Shown: positions 8,445 through 17,165, counted from the first letter of the stretch. The stretch: DNA of 64,000 nt from Bifidobacterium pongonis (GCF_019331805.1 NZ_JAHBBE010000004.1:20272-84271), one strand, 5' to 3'. The notes: generated by a model from the letters alone, not told the origin. Program-made: numbers and translations.

Positions 8445-8519
8445 TCAGGCGTTCGGGCGCTTGCCGTGGTTGGCGGCCTTCTTACGACGATCCTTGCGCT
8501 TACGTCCACGCATGCCCAT
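8445..8519 (-). CDS. Ribosomal protein bL37 (24 residues)
   Basis: The reverse strand encodes a 24-residue, extremely basic peptide: it starts MGMRGRKRKD, continues RRKKAANHG and ends KRPNA. A strong AAAGGAG site stands before the ATG at 8519. The Gly-Arg-Lys run and the ANHGKRPNA tail match what I remember of bL37, a small actinobacterial protein found in the large subunit of mycobacterial ribosomes. The gene stands alone between a terminator and the epimerase gene. A second in-frame ATG at 8513 would remove only two residues. It is easily missed by gene callers because of its size. Identification rests on recalled family sequence. Confidence 0.82.
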   Translation of the reverse strand: MGMRGRKRKDRRKKAANHGKRPNA

Positions 8520-8634
8520 GATTGGACTCCTTTTCAGTAATAAAAATAAGCCTTAGGCATTATGCCATGACCGAAAGACCTTGGCAAATGCCCGTTTCAT
8601 TATCCAGTCGCAGCGCGGCTTGCGGCCTTGCGAA

Positions 8635-9585
8635 TCAGGCCAGTTCCGCGCCGAGATAAATCGCGGTGGTGCTGGTCTCGCCCGGCTTGATGACGATGAG
8701 CTCGTTGCCGGTGTTGAAGGCGTTCGCGTAGGCGGTCTGCGGCTCCACGGCGGTGCCGGCCGGGTGCTTCTCGGCGGGGAAGCCGGTGCCGGTGCACACT
8801 TGGAAGGAAGTGATGGTCTCGTCGCCGCCCACGGTGATGATCAGACCGTCCGGACGGGTGAACGTGGCGGTGGTCCTGCCGGACTCGTCATGCTCGACAT
8901 CCGTCCAGGCGTCGTCGAACGGCTGGTTGGTCAGCAGCGTCGGCTTGCGCAGATCGTACTTGGTGCCGTCAACCGGTTCGGTGCCGGTCGGGATGAGGTT
9001 CTCGTTCACGGTGACGTGCGTGTTCGCCGGAACCTGCAGCGTGCACTGCGCGTTATGGCCGTCGATTTCGTCGCCGTAGCCGTTGAAGCCGTTATCCAGC
9101 CACGGGTGGAGCGCCAGCGCCCACGGGGCGTCGATGTCGCCGTTGTTGGTGGCGCTGATGGTGACCTTCATGCCCTCTTCGGTGAGTTCGTGCGTTGCGC
9201 TCACCGTGACGTCGAAGGGGTAGCCCAGCAGGTACGGCACGCGCCAGGACTGGGTGACGGAGGTTTCGGTGAGCGATTCGAGCTTCCAGAACGAGCGGTA
9301 GCCGTAGCCGTGGATGGCGTTGTTGCGGTCATGCTCGTCGATGGGCAGCTCGTAGGTGACGCCTTCGAAGGTGTAGGTGCCGGCCTCGATGCGGTTCGGG
9401 AACGGAACGAGCATCTGGCCTTGGCAGCAAGTGACCGGGTCATCGGGGCCGAGCGGGACGATGACGTTGCGGCCGCGGTAGGTGAGCTCGCGCAGGGTGC
9501 CGCCCAATTCGGTGACGACGGCCTTCCAATCGCCGCATGCGATCGAGTACTGCTGACCGGTACGAGGAGAAAGATGCTGTGCCAT
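8635..9585 (-). CDS. Aldose 1-epimerase family protein
   Basis: A 316-residue protein of the mutarotase/GalM fold. Visible marks are LVPFPNRIEAGTYTF near residue 60, NNAIHGYGYRSFW near 90 with the conserved catalytic-site His, ALALHPWLDNGF near 150 with the second His, and FQVCTGTGFP toward the end. These enzymes interconvert alpha and beta anomers of sugars in the cytosol. A GGAG-type site precedes the ATG at 9585. It is a single gene without sugar-pathway neighbours, so the substrate is unknown. The length is in the usual 300-350 range and no defect is seen. Confidence 0.88.
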   Translation of the reverse strand: MAQHLSPRTGQQYSIACGDWKAVVTELGGTLRELTYRGRNVIVPLGPDDPVTCCQGQMLVPFPNRIEAGTYTFEGVTYELPIDEHDRNNAIHGYGYRSFWKLESLTETSVTQSWRVPYLLGYPFDVTVSATHELTEEGMKVTISATNNGDIDAPWALALHPWLDNGFNGYGDEIDGHNAQCTLQVPANTHVTVNENLIPTGTEPVDGTKYDLRKPTLLTNQPFDDAWTDVEHDESGRTTATFTRPDGLIITVGGDETITSFQVCTGTGFPAEKHPAGTAVEPQTAYANAFNTGNELIVIKPGETSTTAIYLGAELA

Positions 9586-9785
9586 TGTTCACACTCCCAT
9601 AGTGTTCGATGTATCTGATGGTCCGATGCGCAACGGTTGGAATTGCGGGTTTGTTACCGTTAACAACCGTTGCCGTCACTACCTAGTGTAGCGCGGGGAA
9701 TCGGTGCCGCCCCGTTTCTAGTAAAAACGGTGGTGTTGTTGGTGGTGTTGTTGGTGGTGTTGGTGTTGGTCACCGCTAAAGTTCG

Positions 9786-10300
9786 GATCCCCATGATCGA
9801 AATCAGACAAAATCCGCCTGATTTTGTCTGATTTTGGTGACATGAGATTTGGAATCCCCATGATCGAAATCGGACAGAATTCCCCCGATTCTGTCTGATT
9901 TTGGTAATGGGGGAGTCGGGGCGGTGCTGCCAAGTGAGCATGGTCGGGATCTCCATGATCGAAATCGGACAAAATTCCCCCGATTCTGTCTGATTTTGGT
10001 GGCGTGGGGTTCGTGGCGTTGAAGGGTCGAGGACTTTGGAATCCCCATGACCGGAATCGGACAGAATCCGCCTGATTTTGTCTGATTATGGTAATGAGGG
10101 GTTCGGTGATGGGGGCGTGAGGTGATGAGGGTTCGGGGTTCCTATGAACGGAATCGGACAAAATCGGGCCATTTTTGTCTGATTTCGGTAATGGGGGGAG
10201 TCGGGGTGGTGCTGCCGAGTGAGCATGGTCGGGATTCCCATGACCGGAATCGGACAGAATCCGCCTGATTTTGTCCGATTTTGGTGACGTGAGGTTCGAA
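9786..10300. repeat. Array of six palindromic hairpin repeats upstream of ispH
   Basis: Six copies of a roughly 58-bp imperfect palindrome, with hairpin cores at about 9801-9833, 9868-9900, 9963-9995, 10055-10087, 10152-10184 and 10248-10280. Each core has AATC-R-GAC on the left arm and GTC-Y-GATT on the right, with a short loop and outer arms of the CCATGA / TGGTNATG type. A longer unit of about 50 bases recurs between copies 2-3 and 5-6. Stem positions change together (A-U, G.U, G-C). The 845 bases between the epimerase gene and ispH hold little else: a GGTGTTGTT-rich stretch near 9725-9770 and the ispH promoter. Confidence 0.88.
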
Positions 10301-10389
10301 GTGACGGGGAATAGCGTTGCCATATCGCTACGCTGGGCGGCCTGACGCTAAGCGGGTCGGCGCGGTGTGCAAGGGCGAGGGTTTGCGGC

Positions 10390-10395
10390 TATGCT
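10390..10395 (+). promoter_or_regulatory. Possible -10 box for ispH
   Basis: TATGCT lies 35 bases before the ispH start, leaving room for the GAAAGG ribosome site. No convincing -35 box is visible. Confidence 0.35.
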
Positions 10396-10430
10396 TGGTG
10401 GGGTTGTTTTCGCGACGAAAGGCGGATGAT

Positions 10431-11459
10431 ATGGGCAAGCGCATTATTCTGGCCGACCCACGCGGTTTCTGCGCCGGCGTGGACAGGGCGATACTGACGG
10501 TGCAGACCATTCTGAAATCCGTCCCGCAGAACGGCGATCACGGCGATCTGCCGCCGGTGTACGTGCGTCGTCAGATCGTACACAATCGTCACGTGGTCGA
10601 GGAACTGGCATCGCAGGGAGCGGTGTTCGTCGAAGAGCTTGATGAGATCCCCGACGCCGCGGCCGAAGCGAACGTGCCGGTCGTGTTCTCCGCGCATGGA
10701 GTGTCGCCGCAAGTCAAGGACGAAGCGAAACGTCGCGGTCTGAACGTGATCGACGCGACGTGTCCGCTCGTCGGCAAGGTGCATCGCGAGGTGCTGCGCT
10801 TCGTGCGTGAAGGGTATGAGATCGTGTACATCGGGCATCTTGGCCACGATGAGGCGGTCGGAGTGGTGGGGGAGAGCCCCGAGCATGTCCATCTGATCGA
10901 ACATGCCGGCGATGTTGCAAAGCTTGATTTTGCGCCGGAAACCAAGCTGGTGCTGCTCACTCAGACCACGTTGAGCGTGGATGAGACGGCGGATACGATC
11001 GCCGCGCTGCAAAAGCGTTTCCCCTGGATCGAAATGCCGCCCAGCTCCGATATCTGCTATGCGACGTCGAACCGTCAGGCCGCGGTCAAGCTGGTTGCGG
11101 AGAAATCCGATTGCGTGGTGATCGTGGGATCGGCCAATTCCTCCAATTCCGTGCGACTTATGGAAGTGGGTCAGGAGGGGCTTGATGCGCGTTTCGCCGC
11201 CGAAGGTGCGCCGGCGCGGGTCGGAGCGTGCGGGGTGGCGCATCGTGTGGATGATGCGAGCGAGCTTGACCCGGCTTGGTTCGAAGGGGTTGAAGCGGTC
11301 GGTGTTTCCTCGGGTGCGTCGGTTCCGGAAATGTATGTGGAGGGCGTGGTCGAGGCGCTGCGTGGCATGGGGTACACGGGGATGGAATCCGTGGAGACCA
11401 CCAAGGAGAACATGCATTTCGTGCTGCCCGCGGAATTGCGCCGCCAAGCCGCCCACTGA
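10431..11459 (+). CDS. ispH: 4-hydroxy-3-methylbut-2-enyl diphosphate reductase (IspH/LytB)
   Basis: A 342-residue enzyme beginning MGKRIILADPRGFCAGV. It performs the last step of the MEP isoprenoid pathway, reducing HMBPP to IPP and DMAPP with a 4Fe-4S cluster. The three cluster cysteines are in GFCAGV (near residue 13), DATCPLV (near 105) and DICYATSNRQ (near 205). The substrate-binding HGVSP, HDEAVGVVGE and VGSANSSNS segments are present. Upstream in-frame sequence to 10317 lacks family similarity, and GAAAGG lies before the ATG at 10431. It is monocistronic, with palindromic repeat families on both sides. It appears intact and of normal length. Confidence 0.97.
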   Translation: MGKRIILADPRGFCAGVDRAILTVQTILKSVPQNGDHGDLPPVYVRRQIVHNRHVVEELASQGAVFVEELDEIPDAAAEANVPVVFSAHGVSPQVKDEAKRRGLNVIDATCPLVGKVHREVLRFVREGYEIVYIGHLGHDEAVGVVGESPEHVHLIEHAGDVAKLDFAPETKLVLLTQTTLSVDETADTIAALQKRFPWIEMPPSSDICYATSNRQAAVKLVAEKSDCVVIVGSANSSNSVRLMEVGQEGLDARFAAEGAPARVGACGVAHRVDDASELDPAWFEGVEAVGVSSGASVPEMYVEGVVEALRGMGYTGMESVETTKENMHFVLPAELRRQAAH

Positions 11460-11504
11460 TCCGCGGTTAGGTGTCCCGCGCTGTCCCGCCGCCGCTAGAG
11501 TTCG

Positions 11505-11645
11505 AGGTCCCCTTCTTCGGAATCAGACAAAATCAGGCCATTTTTGTCTGATTCCGGTAATGGGGAATTCGAAGGCCGGAGAAATTGGATCTCCCCTGTT
11601 CGGAATCGGACAGAATTGGGCTGTTTTTGTCTGATTTCGGTAATA
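11505..11645. repeat. Two more copies of the palindromic hairpin repeat, downstream of ispH
   Basis: Cores lie at about 11521-11553 and 11604-11636, with the same AATC-R-GAC / GTCTGATT arms as the upstream array. The first copy is the most complete: its outer arms extend to CCCC and GGGG. They start about 50 bases after the ispH stop and may end its transcript. Past them, to 11737, is only a G-run and unassigned sequence. Confidence 0.82.
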
Positions 11646-11737
11646 GGGATTGGGGGGGGGGCTGTGAGTGTAGATAGATGGAGAAGAGGTTGCCGGTTGG
11701 CTGCGCCGGGTGGGGATTAGCGTAGACGATTGGGGAT

Positions 11738-11775
11738 GGCTTCTCTGGTTGGCTACGCTTACAATCAGAGAAGCC
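11738..11775. repeat. Inverted repeat downstream of ybaK
   Basis: The 14-base arms 11738-11751 and 11762-11775 pair with one G.U/A.C-type mismatch across a 10-base loop. The element is immediately past the ybaK stop on the minus strand. No T tract follows, so intrinsic termination is uncertain. Confidence 0.55.
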
Positions 11776-11788
11776 GGGCGGTTGGTGT

Positions 11789-12295
11789 TTACCAGGTGCC
11801 GATCGGAGCGGCGATGCCGTCCAGCACTTTCAGCAGATCATGCGGGTCGAGCCCCACGGAGAATCCGCGCTTGCCGCCCGACAGCAGAATCTCGTCGAAC
11901 TGCAACGCGCTCTCATCCAGCACGGTCTTATGCTTCGTGCGCTGCCCCAACGGCGAAATACCGCCGACCACATATCCCGATTCGCGCATCGCGACCTTCG
12001 GGTCGGCCATCGTCGCCTTCTTCGCGCCGACCGCCGCGGCCAACGCCTTCAAATCCATATGACCGCTCACGGGCACAACGCCCACCACGCGCTCCGAACC
12101 CGTATCGGCCATCAGCGTCTTGAAAACCTGATGCTCGTCGAAACCGAGTTTCTTCGCGGCTTCGATGCCGTAGCCGTCATCCATGTGGTCGTTCGAATGC
12201 TCGTATTCGTAGGTTTTGAACTCCACGCCCGCTTGTTCCAGTTGCACGGTCGCGGGAGTGGAACCCGCACCCTTCTCGCGCTTTTTCTTGCTCAT
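11789..12295 (-). CDS. ybaK: Cys-tRNA(Pro)/Cys-tRNA(Cys) deacylase YbaK-type
   Basis: A 168-residue protein of the YbaK/EbsC editing family. These trans-acting enzymes hydrolyse cysteine wrongly attached to tRNA-Pro. Marks are DDGYGIEAAKKLG and QVFKTLMAD near residues 40-62, VPVSGHMDLKALA near 75, KKATMADPK, and the glycine-rich YVVGGISPLGQR near 110-120. The start MSKKKREKG at 12295 agrees with family length. The gene is single, with an inverted repeat after its end. No defect is seen. Confidence 0.93.
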   Translation of the reverse strand: MSKKKREKGAGSTPATVQLEQAGVEFKTYEYEHSNDHMDDGYGIEAAKKLGFDEHQVFKTLMADTGSERVVGVVPVSGHMDLKALAAAVGAKKATMADPKVAMRESGYVVGGISPLGQRTKHKTVLDESALQFDEILLSGGKRGFSVGLDPHDLLKVLDGIAAPIGTW

Positions 12296-12454
12296 GGTGC
12301 CTCATCATAGAACCCGGCGTGACCGATTCGGGAAATCCGACAAAGAGAGGGGCGAACAGGAAGGAAACGAAAGCGGAACGAAACGAGAGAAGCGCCATCA
12401 TGCAAGCCGCAAGCCGCAAACCGCAAACCACACGCCCACAAACAGACGCAATAC

Positions 12455-12487
12455 GAAAACCCCCGCCCGAAGTGGGGCGGGGGTTTC
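12455..12487. terminator. Hairpin terminator of gap
   Basis: A GC-rich stem made of a C-run arm (12457-12468) and a G-run arm (12475-12486) closes a short loop. In the minus direction it is followed by TTTTCGTATT. It lies about 70 bases past the gap stop codon. Confidence 0.82.
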
Positions 12488-12555
12488 AGCTGAGACCGTC
12501 AGAGTCGTATATCAGACGGTTCCTCACGAATCGTCGCGGATCACTCCGCGCTGGT

Positions 12556-13614
12556 TCACTCGGAGATCTCGGCGAAGTACAGCAGGGTACGGATCATGTT
12601 GGAGGTGAAGCCGTACTCGTTGTCGTAGAAGGAGACGGTGCGAGCCAGGGTCACGCCGTCAACGGTGTTGACGTCGGTCTGGGTCGGATCGAACACACCA
12701 CCGTGGGTGTCGCCCAGGATGTCGGAGGACACGATGCCCTCGTCGTTGTAGCCGTAGTACTCGCAATCAGCGAAGGCTTCCTTGAAGGCCTCGTTGATCT
12801 CGTCGGCGGTGGTCTCCTTGTTCAGGACGGTGGTCAGCTCGGTGACGGAGCCGTCCGGAACCTGGATACGCTGAGCGTGGCCCTGCAGCTTGCCGTTCAC
12901 GGACGGAACGACCTTGCCGATAGCCTTGGCAGCGCCGGTGGAGTGGGCGATGGTGTTGATGGCGGCAGCGCGCAGGTTGCGGCCGGTCTTGGTGCCACGC
13001 GGGCCGTCCAGCAGCATCTGGGTGCCGGTGTAGGCGTGGATGGTGGTCATGAAGCCAGCCTTGATGCCGAACTTCTCGTCCAGCAGCTTGACCATGGCGG
13101 CCATGGAGTTGGTGGTGCAGGAGCCGGCGGAGACGATCACGTCGGAAGCCTTCAGGATGTCGTGGTTCACGCCGAACACGACGGTCGGGGTGGTGTCATC
13201 CTTGGCCGGGGCGGAGATCAGGACCTTCTTGGCGCCAGCGTTGATGTGGGCCTGGGACTTCTCAGCGGAGGTGTAGAAGCCGGTGCACTCGAGCACGTAC
13301 TCGACACCGTCGTTCTTGACCCACGGGATGTTGTTGGCGTCCTTCTCGGCGTAGACCTTGTATTCCTTGCCGTCGACGATGATGGAATCCTCGGTGGCCT
13401 TGACGTCGACCGGCGTGCCGTCGTCGTGACGGAAGGTGCCGTGGGTGCTGTCGTACTTCAGCAGGTAGGCGAGAGTTGCCGGGGTGGTCAGATCGTTGAT
13501 GGCGGCAACTTCGATGTCGCCAGCCTGGCCGCCACGAGCCTGCAGCTCGAAGATGCGGCGGAAGGCGAGACGACCGATACGACCGAAGCCGTTGATACCA
13601 ATCTTAACTGTCAT
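12556..13614 (-). CDS. gap: Glyceraldehyde-3-phosphate dehydrogenase, type I
   Basis: A 352-residue GAPDH starting [15 protein letters not shown] at the ATG at 13614, with AAAGGGAG just upstream. The catalytic cysteine is Cys166 in SAGSCTTNS, the Rossmann NAD site is at the N-terminus, and the family signature HAYTGTQ with a complete C-terminal [13 protein letters not shown] are present. It oxidises glyceraldehyde-3-phosphate in the lower part of the bifid shunt and glycolysis. Codon choice is extremely restricted (GGC, AAG, ACC, CTG), as expected for a very highly expressed gene. It is a single-gene unit with its own strong terminator. No pgk or tpi lies next to it. Confidence 0.98.
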   Translation of the reverse strand: MTVKIGINGFGRIGRLAFRRIFELQARGGQAGDIEVAAINDLTTPATLAYLLKYDSTHGTFRHDDGTPVDVKATEDSIIVDGKEYKVYAEKDANNIPWVKNDGVEYVLECTGFYTSAEKSQAHINAGAKKVLISAPAKDDTTPTVVFGVNHDILKASDVIVSAGSCTTNSMAAMVKLLDEKFGIKAGFMTTIHAYTGTQMLLDGPRGTKTGRNLRAAAINTIAHSTGAAKAIGKVVPSVNGKLQGHAQRIQVPDGSVTELTTVLNKETTADEINEAFKEAFADCEYYGYNDEGIVSSDILGDTHGGVFDPTQTDVNTVDGVTLARTVSFYDNEYGFTSNMIRTLLYFAEISE

Positions 13615-13904
13615 GTAATTCTCCCTTTGGGAAGGCGCGACATGCCGTTGCGCATGCCGAGCCATGGTTTTACCAACGTCTCCACTCTAATGCCTTACCT
13701 GTACTTCAGGCAATGAGAACGTACGCATTTTTCGATTCGTGACACACGGCGTTTCACCGCCGTTTTGTTGCGGTTGGGCGCATTGCTCCGCACGGTGTTT
13801 CATATGCCGTTCCGTGCGTCGCCCGGTGCGTCGTTCCGTGCATCGTTCGGCCTTGTTACGCCTCTTCCGTCGGGTCTTAACTATCGGTCCTTTTGCCAAG
13901 TCGC

Positions 13905-14660
13905 TCAGCGCGTGCCGTCGTGCAGCGCCGCCGACACCGACGTGTCGAGCGCACCCAGATCGCCGGTGAACTCGTGCAGTCTCGTCACGGCGGGAATCGG
14001 CGCTTCGATGGGGAAGGTGACGATGAGCGTGCCGTGGGCGACGGCGATTCGTGCGGGATTGCCGTGCAGGAACTCGTTGCTGACGCCGTTGACGCGGATG
14101 CTGCTCATAACCGCGTCGGTCAGTTCGTATTTGAGTCCGATTTCGCTCACGCCGGTGGAGATGTCGGAATGGGAGAATACGGACACCATGCGCCCGGGGC
14201 GCACATGGTTCTCGGGGAAGTCGAGCGCGCCGTCGCAGATGGCGGTGATGATCGTGCCGTCGCCGTGCAGGAAACCGGTGCCGCCGTGGCTGGCGAGCAG
14301 GGCGGTGAGCTGGATGTTCGAGATCGTATGGTCGACGCGCCCGCCGAGCGCACCATATATATGGAATGTTCGCGCACCGTGCGACCAGCCGATTTTCAGC
14401 GCGGACAGCATGTCCGGGTCGTCCTTTTCCGGGGGCAGCGCGATCGTGCGGTCGCCGGTTTGCGGCATCCGTCCGTTCAACGAATCGAAATCGCCCACGA
14501 TCACGTCGGCGTCGATGCCCAGTTCGCGCGTGTGGTCGAGTCCGCCGTCGGCGGCCACCACGAACGCGCCCGCCGGTACGAGCGGCGTCTCATCGTAGTA
14601 TTCGCCGGCTCCGAAGATCACGCATGTCGGTGCCATATCAGTCATGCTCATCATGCTCAC
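13905..14660 (-). CDS. thiN: Thiamine pyrophosphokinase
   Basis: A protein of up to 251 residues. It carries AADGGLDHTREL, the metal-binding VGDFDSL, LPPEKDDPDM and YGALGGRVDHTISNIQL, in the order typical of thiamine pyrophosphokinase, followed by a beta-rich C-terminal thiamine-binding domain. The enzyme transfers pyrophosphate from ATP to thiamine. The start is ambiguous: clustered GTG/ATG codons at 14660, 14654, 14651 and 14645 give between 251 and 246 residues. A TAGACT box at 14663-14668 eight bases before the ATG at 14654 would suit a leaderless start there. It is a single gene; no thiamine riboswitch was seen upstream. Confidence 0.9.
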   Translation of the reverse strand: MSMMSMTDMAPTCVIFGAGEYYDETPLVPAGAFVVAADGGLDHTRELGIDADVIVGDFDSLNGRMPQTGDRTIALPPEKDDPDMLSALKIGWSHGARTFHIYGALGGRVDHTISNIQLTALLASHGGTGFLHGDGTIITAICDGALDFPENHVRPGRMVSVFSHSDISTGVSEIGLKYELTDAVMSSIRVNGVSNEFLHGNPARIAVAHGTLIVTFPIEAPIPAVTRLHEFTGDLGALDTSVSAALHDGTR

Positions 14661-14703
14661 ATAGTCTAATTAACCGACCGGCCTACCGATCGGCGGGATT
14701 CCC

Positions 14704-14739
14704 GATTCGACCGATTCGACCGATTCGACCGATTCAAGC
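14704..14739. repeat. 9-bp tandem repeat
   Basis: Three perfect copies of GATTCGACC plus one degenerate copy lie in the intergenic region before the lipoprotein gene. The 293 bases here hold nothing else that can be named. Confidence 0.8.
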
Positions 14740-14953
14740 CGGATCGACCGGTGGGACGGTTGAGACGCGACGGTGAAGGAACGTCATGGTCACGCATCCG
14801 ATGACGGATCCTTGCTAGTGTGGTGCTCGGTTTTGAGGCGAAAGGTTCGCAGGGCATTTGTGATCGGCGCCGGTGGCGCCGCAAGGTCTGCCGAACGCAA
14901 GTTGATCGATGCGGGTTGATGCGGAATGCATGACGCCGCGGAAGGGACGTTGG

Positions 14954-15280
14954 ATGAAGGGTGTGGATCGAACCCGCATGGCGAAGCGTGCGGCGGCAGT
15001 GGTGTTGGCGATGGCGACCTGCGTGTCGGTGGGCGGCTGCACCATCGAGATCAAAGGCGGCAAACATGCGTCGCTCAACGGCAAGGCGCTCGATCTTACG
15101 GACGGCAAGTGGCATACCGGCAGCAACGGGTACGGCGGCAGCGACAGTTCCAGCTACCGGTATGTGACGCTGAAAACCCCGGACGGGGAGAAACATTGCG
15201 TCGTCTTCCGCGACAGCGGTGGCGCGGGCGGCATGAACTGCTGGGATAAGCAGACCGAGAGTGAGGACGATACGAAGTAG
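14954..15280 (+). CDS. Small secreted lipoprotein of unknown function
   Basis: A 108-residue protein. I use the ATG at 14954 because GAAGGGA precedes it and because it places a basic n-region (KGVDRTRMAKR) directly before the hydrophobic core AAAVVLAMATC and a lipobox SVGGC. An upstream ATG at 14909 would add 15 residues. After the lipidated cysteine comes a short domain rich in Gly, Ser and charged residues, with two further cysteines (HCVVF and MNCWD) that could pair. It is probably anchored on the outer face of the membrane. I do not recognise a family. It stands alone before infC. Confidence 0.68.
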   Translation: MKGVDRTRMAKRAAAVVLAMATCVSVGGCTIEIKGGKHASLNGKALDLTDGKWHTGSNGYGGSDSSSYRYVTLKTPDGEKHCVVFRDSGGAGGMNCWDKQTESEDDTK

Positions 15281-15379
15281 CGCCATGCCGGAACGCCACG
15301 CCGGAACGCCACGCCAGCCGTTTCACGAGTGCCGAAAGCCCCCTCTGACACGCGGGATGCCGTTTGTCAAGGCCGGTGG

Positions 15380-15593
15380 TACACTGAGCACTTGGCTTGA
15401 GAAATCAAGAAAGCGGGGCGACCCCACCTGGGAACCTTTCAGGGTTTCGGGTTCAAGGCAGTTTCCTCATGCGTTATGCATGGAAGAGAAACATAAGGCC
15501 GATGATTCGTTCGTGTGCGTATGAACGGGTATTCGGCATGCCGTGAAACCGATGCTGTGATTCCAGGTGAGCCTCGTGAAGGAATATAGAGGG
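15380..15593 (+). promoter_or_regulatory. infC leader region with candidate -10 box
   Basis: TACACT at 15380-15385 could be the -10 box of the infC-rpmI-rplT operon. It leaves a leader of about 200 bases before the coding region, unusually long for this genome. Small complementary segments such as GGAACC / GGGTTT near 15430-15450 suggest some folding. No known L20-type leader could be recognised. Confidence 0.4.
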
Positions 15594-16313
15594 ATTGGAG
15601 TCATCATCAGCGACGAACCACGCATTAACGACGAGATTCGCGTCTCGCAGGTGCGCCTGATCGGCCCTAAGGGCGAGCAGGTGGGCGTTATCGCGACCTC
15701 GGTCGCACTGAACCTTGCGAAGGAAGCGAACCTCGATCTCGTCGAGGTGGCGCCCAATGCAAAGCCTCCGGTTGCCAAGCTCATCGATTACGGCAAGTAC
15801 AAGTACAACGAGAAGATCAAGGCTCGTGAAGCTCGCCGCAATCAGAACACCGCAGAAGTCAAGGAAATCCGCTTCCGTTTGAAGATCGATGACCATGACT
15901 TCGACGTGAAGAAGGGTCATGTCACCCGCTTCCTCAACGGCGGCGACAAGGTCAAGGTCACCATCATGCTGCGTGGCCGCGAGCAGTCCCGCCCGATCGG
16001 CGGCGTCGAACTGCTGCAGCGTCTCGCCGCTGAAGTGGAGGAGAGCGGCACCATCGAGTCCCAGCCGAAGCAGGAAGGCCGCAACATCATCATGGTGCTT
16101 GCGCCTAAGGGCAAGAAGGTGCACACCCAGTCCGAGCAGCGCCGTCGTGGTGCGGAGTCCCGCGCCGAACGTCAGGCTCGCCAGGCCGCTCGCCTCGCCG
16201 CGAAGCAGGAGGCTCAGGCTCAGGCGGCAGCTGAGGCGCAGGCCTCGATTTCTAAGACTTCCAGCAAGAAGCACACCAACAAGGAGGGCAGCAATGCCGA
16301 AGATGAAAAGTAA
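15594..16313 (+). CDS. infC: Translation initiation factor IF-3
   Basis: IF-3 binds the 30S subunit and checks start codons. The protein is recognised from [39 protein letters not shown] and [14 protein letters not shown], plus the C-terminal [15 protein letters not shown] domain. A low-complexity Arg/Ala/Lys-rich tail of about 65 residues (REQ to EDEK) extends beyond the usual end. The start is unclear. No ATG is present. AAGGA at 15579-15583 stands ten bases before an ATT at 15594, which would match the rare AUU start known for IF-3 and its self-control. GTG codons at 15567 or 15576 are alternatives and would add 6-9 residues. First gene of infC-rpmI-rplT. Confidence 0.93.
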   Translation: MGVIISDEPRINDEIRVSQVRLIGPKGEQVGVIATSVALNLAKEANLDLVEVAPNAKPPVAKLIDYGKYKYNEKIKAREARRNQNTAEVKEIRFRLKIDDHDFDVKKGHVTRFLNGGDKVKVTIMLRGREQSRPIGGVELLQRLAAEVEESGTIESQPKQEGRNIIMVLAPKGKKVHTQSEQRRRGAESRAERQARQAARLAAKQEAQAQAAAEAQASISKTSSKKHTNKEGSNAEDEK

Positions 16314-16488
16314 TTCCGCCGCTTCCAAGCGCGTCCGCCGCACCGGTTCGGGCAAGCTGATGCAGGCCGGCAGCGCCATGCGCCACAACCTTGAGCACAA
16401 GTCCGCTCGTAAGCGCCGTGCGCTGAAGGCCGATCAGGTTCTCGCGGGTCCGCAGGCCAAGAAGCTCAACCGCATGCTGAGCAAGTGA
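16294..16488 (+). CDS. rpmI: Ribosomal protein bL35
   Basis: A 64-residue basic protein starting [18 protein letters not shown] and ending KKLNRMLSK, the usual bL35 size and ends. Its ATG lies 20 bases inside the 3' end of infC, with AAGGAGG directly ahead of it, so the two genes overlap and are likely translationally coupled. A structural protein of the large subunit. It sits between infC and rplT, the standard order. Confidence 0.96.
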   Translation: MPKMKSNSAASKRVRRTGSGKLMQAGSAMRHNLEHKSARKRRALKADQVLAGPQAKKLNRMLSK

Positions 16489-16530
16489 GACAATTCTTTT
16501 AGGATTTTATAAGAAAGCGAAGGAATAAAT

Positions 16531-16914
16531 ATGGCACGTGTGAAGCGCGCAGTAAATGCCCACAAGAAGCGTCGCGTCGTTCTCGAAAGGGCCTCCGGCT
16601 ACCGTGGCCAGCGTTCCCGCCTGTACCGCAAGGCCAAGGAACAGCTGCTCCACTCCTTTAACTACAACTTCCGCGACCGCAAGGCTCGCAAGGGCGACTT
16701 CCGCAAGCTGTGGATCCAGCGCATCAACGCCGCTGTCCGCGCTGAAGGCATCACCTACAACCGCTTCATCCAGGGCCTCAAGCTGGCCGGCATCGAACTG
16801 GATCGCCGCGCCCTCGCCGAGCTCGCCGTGAGCGACCCGGAGACCTTCAAGGCCATCGTCGCCGAAGCCAAGAAGGCTCTGCCGGCTGACGTGAACGCTC
16901 CGGTCAACGCCTGA
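16531..16914 (+). CDS. rplT: Ribosomal protein bL20
   Basis: A 127-residue protein starting [15 protein letters not shown], with the typical [34 protein letters not shown] and [17 protein letters not shown] segments. It binds 23S rRNA early in 50S assembly. GAAGGA precedes the ATG by eight bases, and the gap to rpmI is 42 bases. Last gene of the operon, followed by a clear terminator. Normal length, highly biased codons. Confidence 0.97.
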   Translation: MARVKRAVNAHKKRRVVLERASGYRGQRSRLYRKAKEQLLHSFNYNFRDRKARKGDFRKLWIQRINAAVRAEGITYNRFIQGLKLAGIELDRRALAELAVSDPETFKAIVAEAKKALPADVNAPVNA

Positions 16915-16986
16915 GATCCACGCGGATCGAACCTCCGACCGCATATCGCCGGTCGAATGAGGAGCGAAGCCGCATAGGCTGCATCG

Positions 16987-17010
16987 AACCCCGCCACATG
17001 GCGGGGTTTT
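16987..17010 (+). terminator. Terminator of infC-rpmI-rplT
   Basis: A 9-bp stem AACCCCGCC / GGCGGGGTT with a 4-base loop is followed by TTTCGTT. It lies about 70 bases past the rplT stop. Confidence 0.88.
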
Positions 17011-17152
17011 CGTTATTCCGGCCGGTTTTCCGAATCGCCGCGCCGCCGTGCTCTCCGCAATCCAGTGATCTCCGCAATCCCGCGAATCCCGCGAATCCCC
17101 GAATCCTCGCACGGCGCGCGCCCGATACGCGCCCGATACGCGCGGACGCGCA

Positions 17153-17158
17153 TACAAT
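17153..17158 (+). promoter_or_regulatory. -10 box for leaderless xerD transcript
   Basis: TACAAT ends seven bases before ATG 17166. Short direct repeats (CGCCCGATACG, twice) lie just upstream. Confidence 0.5.
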
Positions 17159-17165
17159 GGTCGGC

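Noticed and set aside
9786..10300. CRISPR array
   Set aside because: Units are self-complementary over their whole length, diverge from each other and have no unique spacers of constant size; no cas genes are present.
9718..10323. A 201-codon minus-strand frame across the hairpin array
   Set aside because: It consists of translated copies of the repeat, lacks a ribosome site and family similarity, and is best explained by the periodic DNA.
11640..11670. G-run as G-quadruplex or slippery site
   Set aside because: A single run of ten G in noncoding DNA; there are not enough tracts for a convincing quadruplex.
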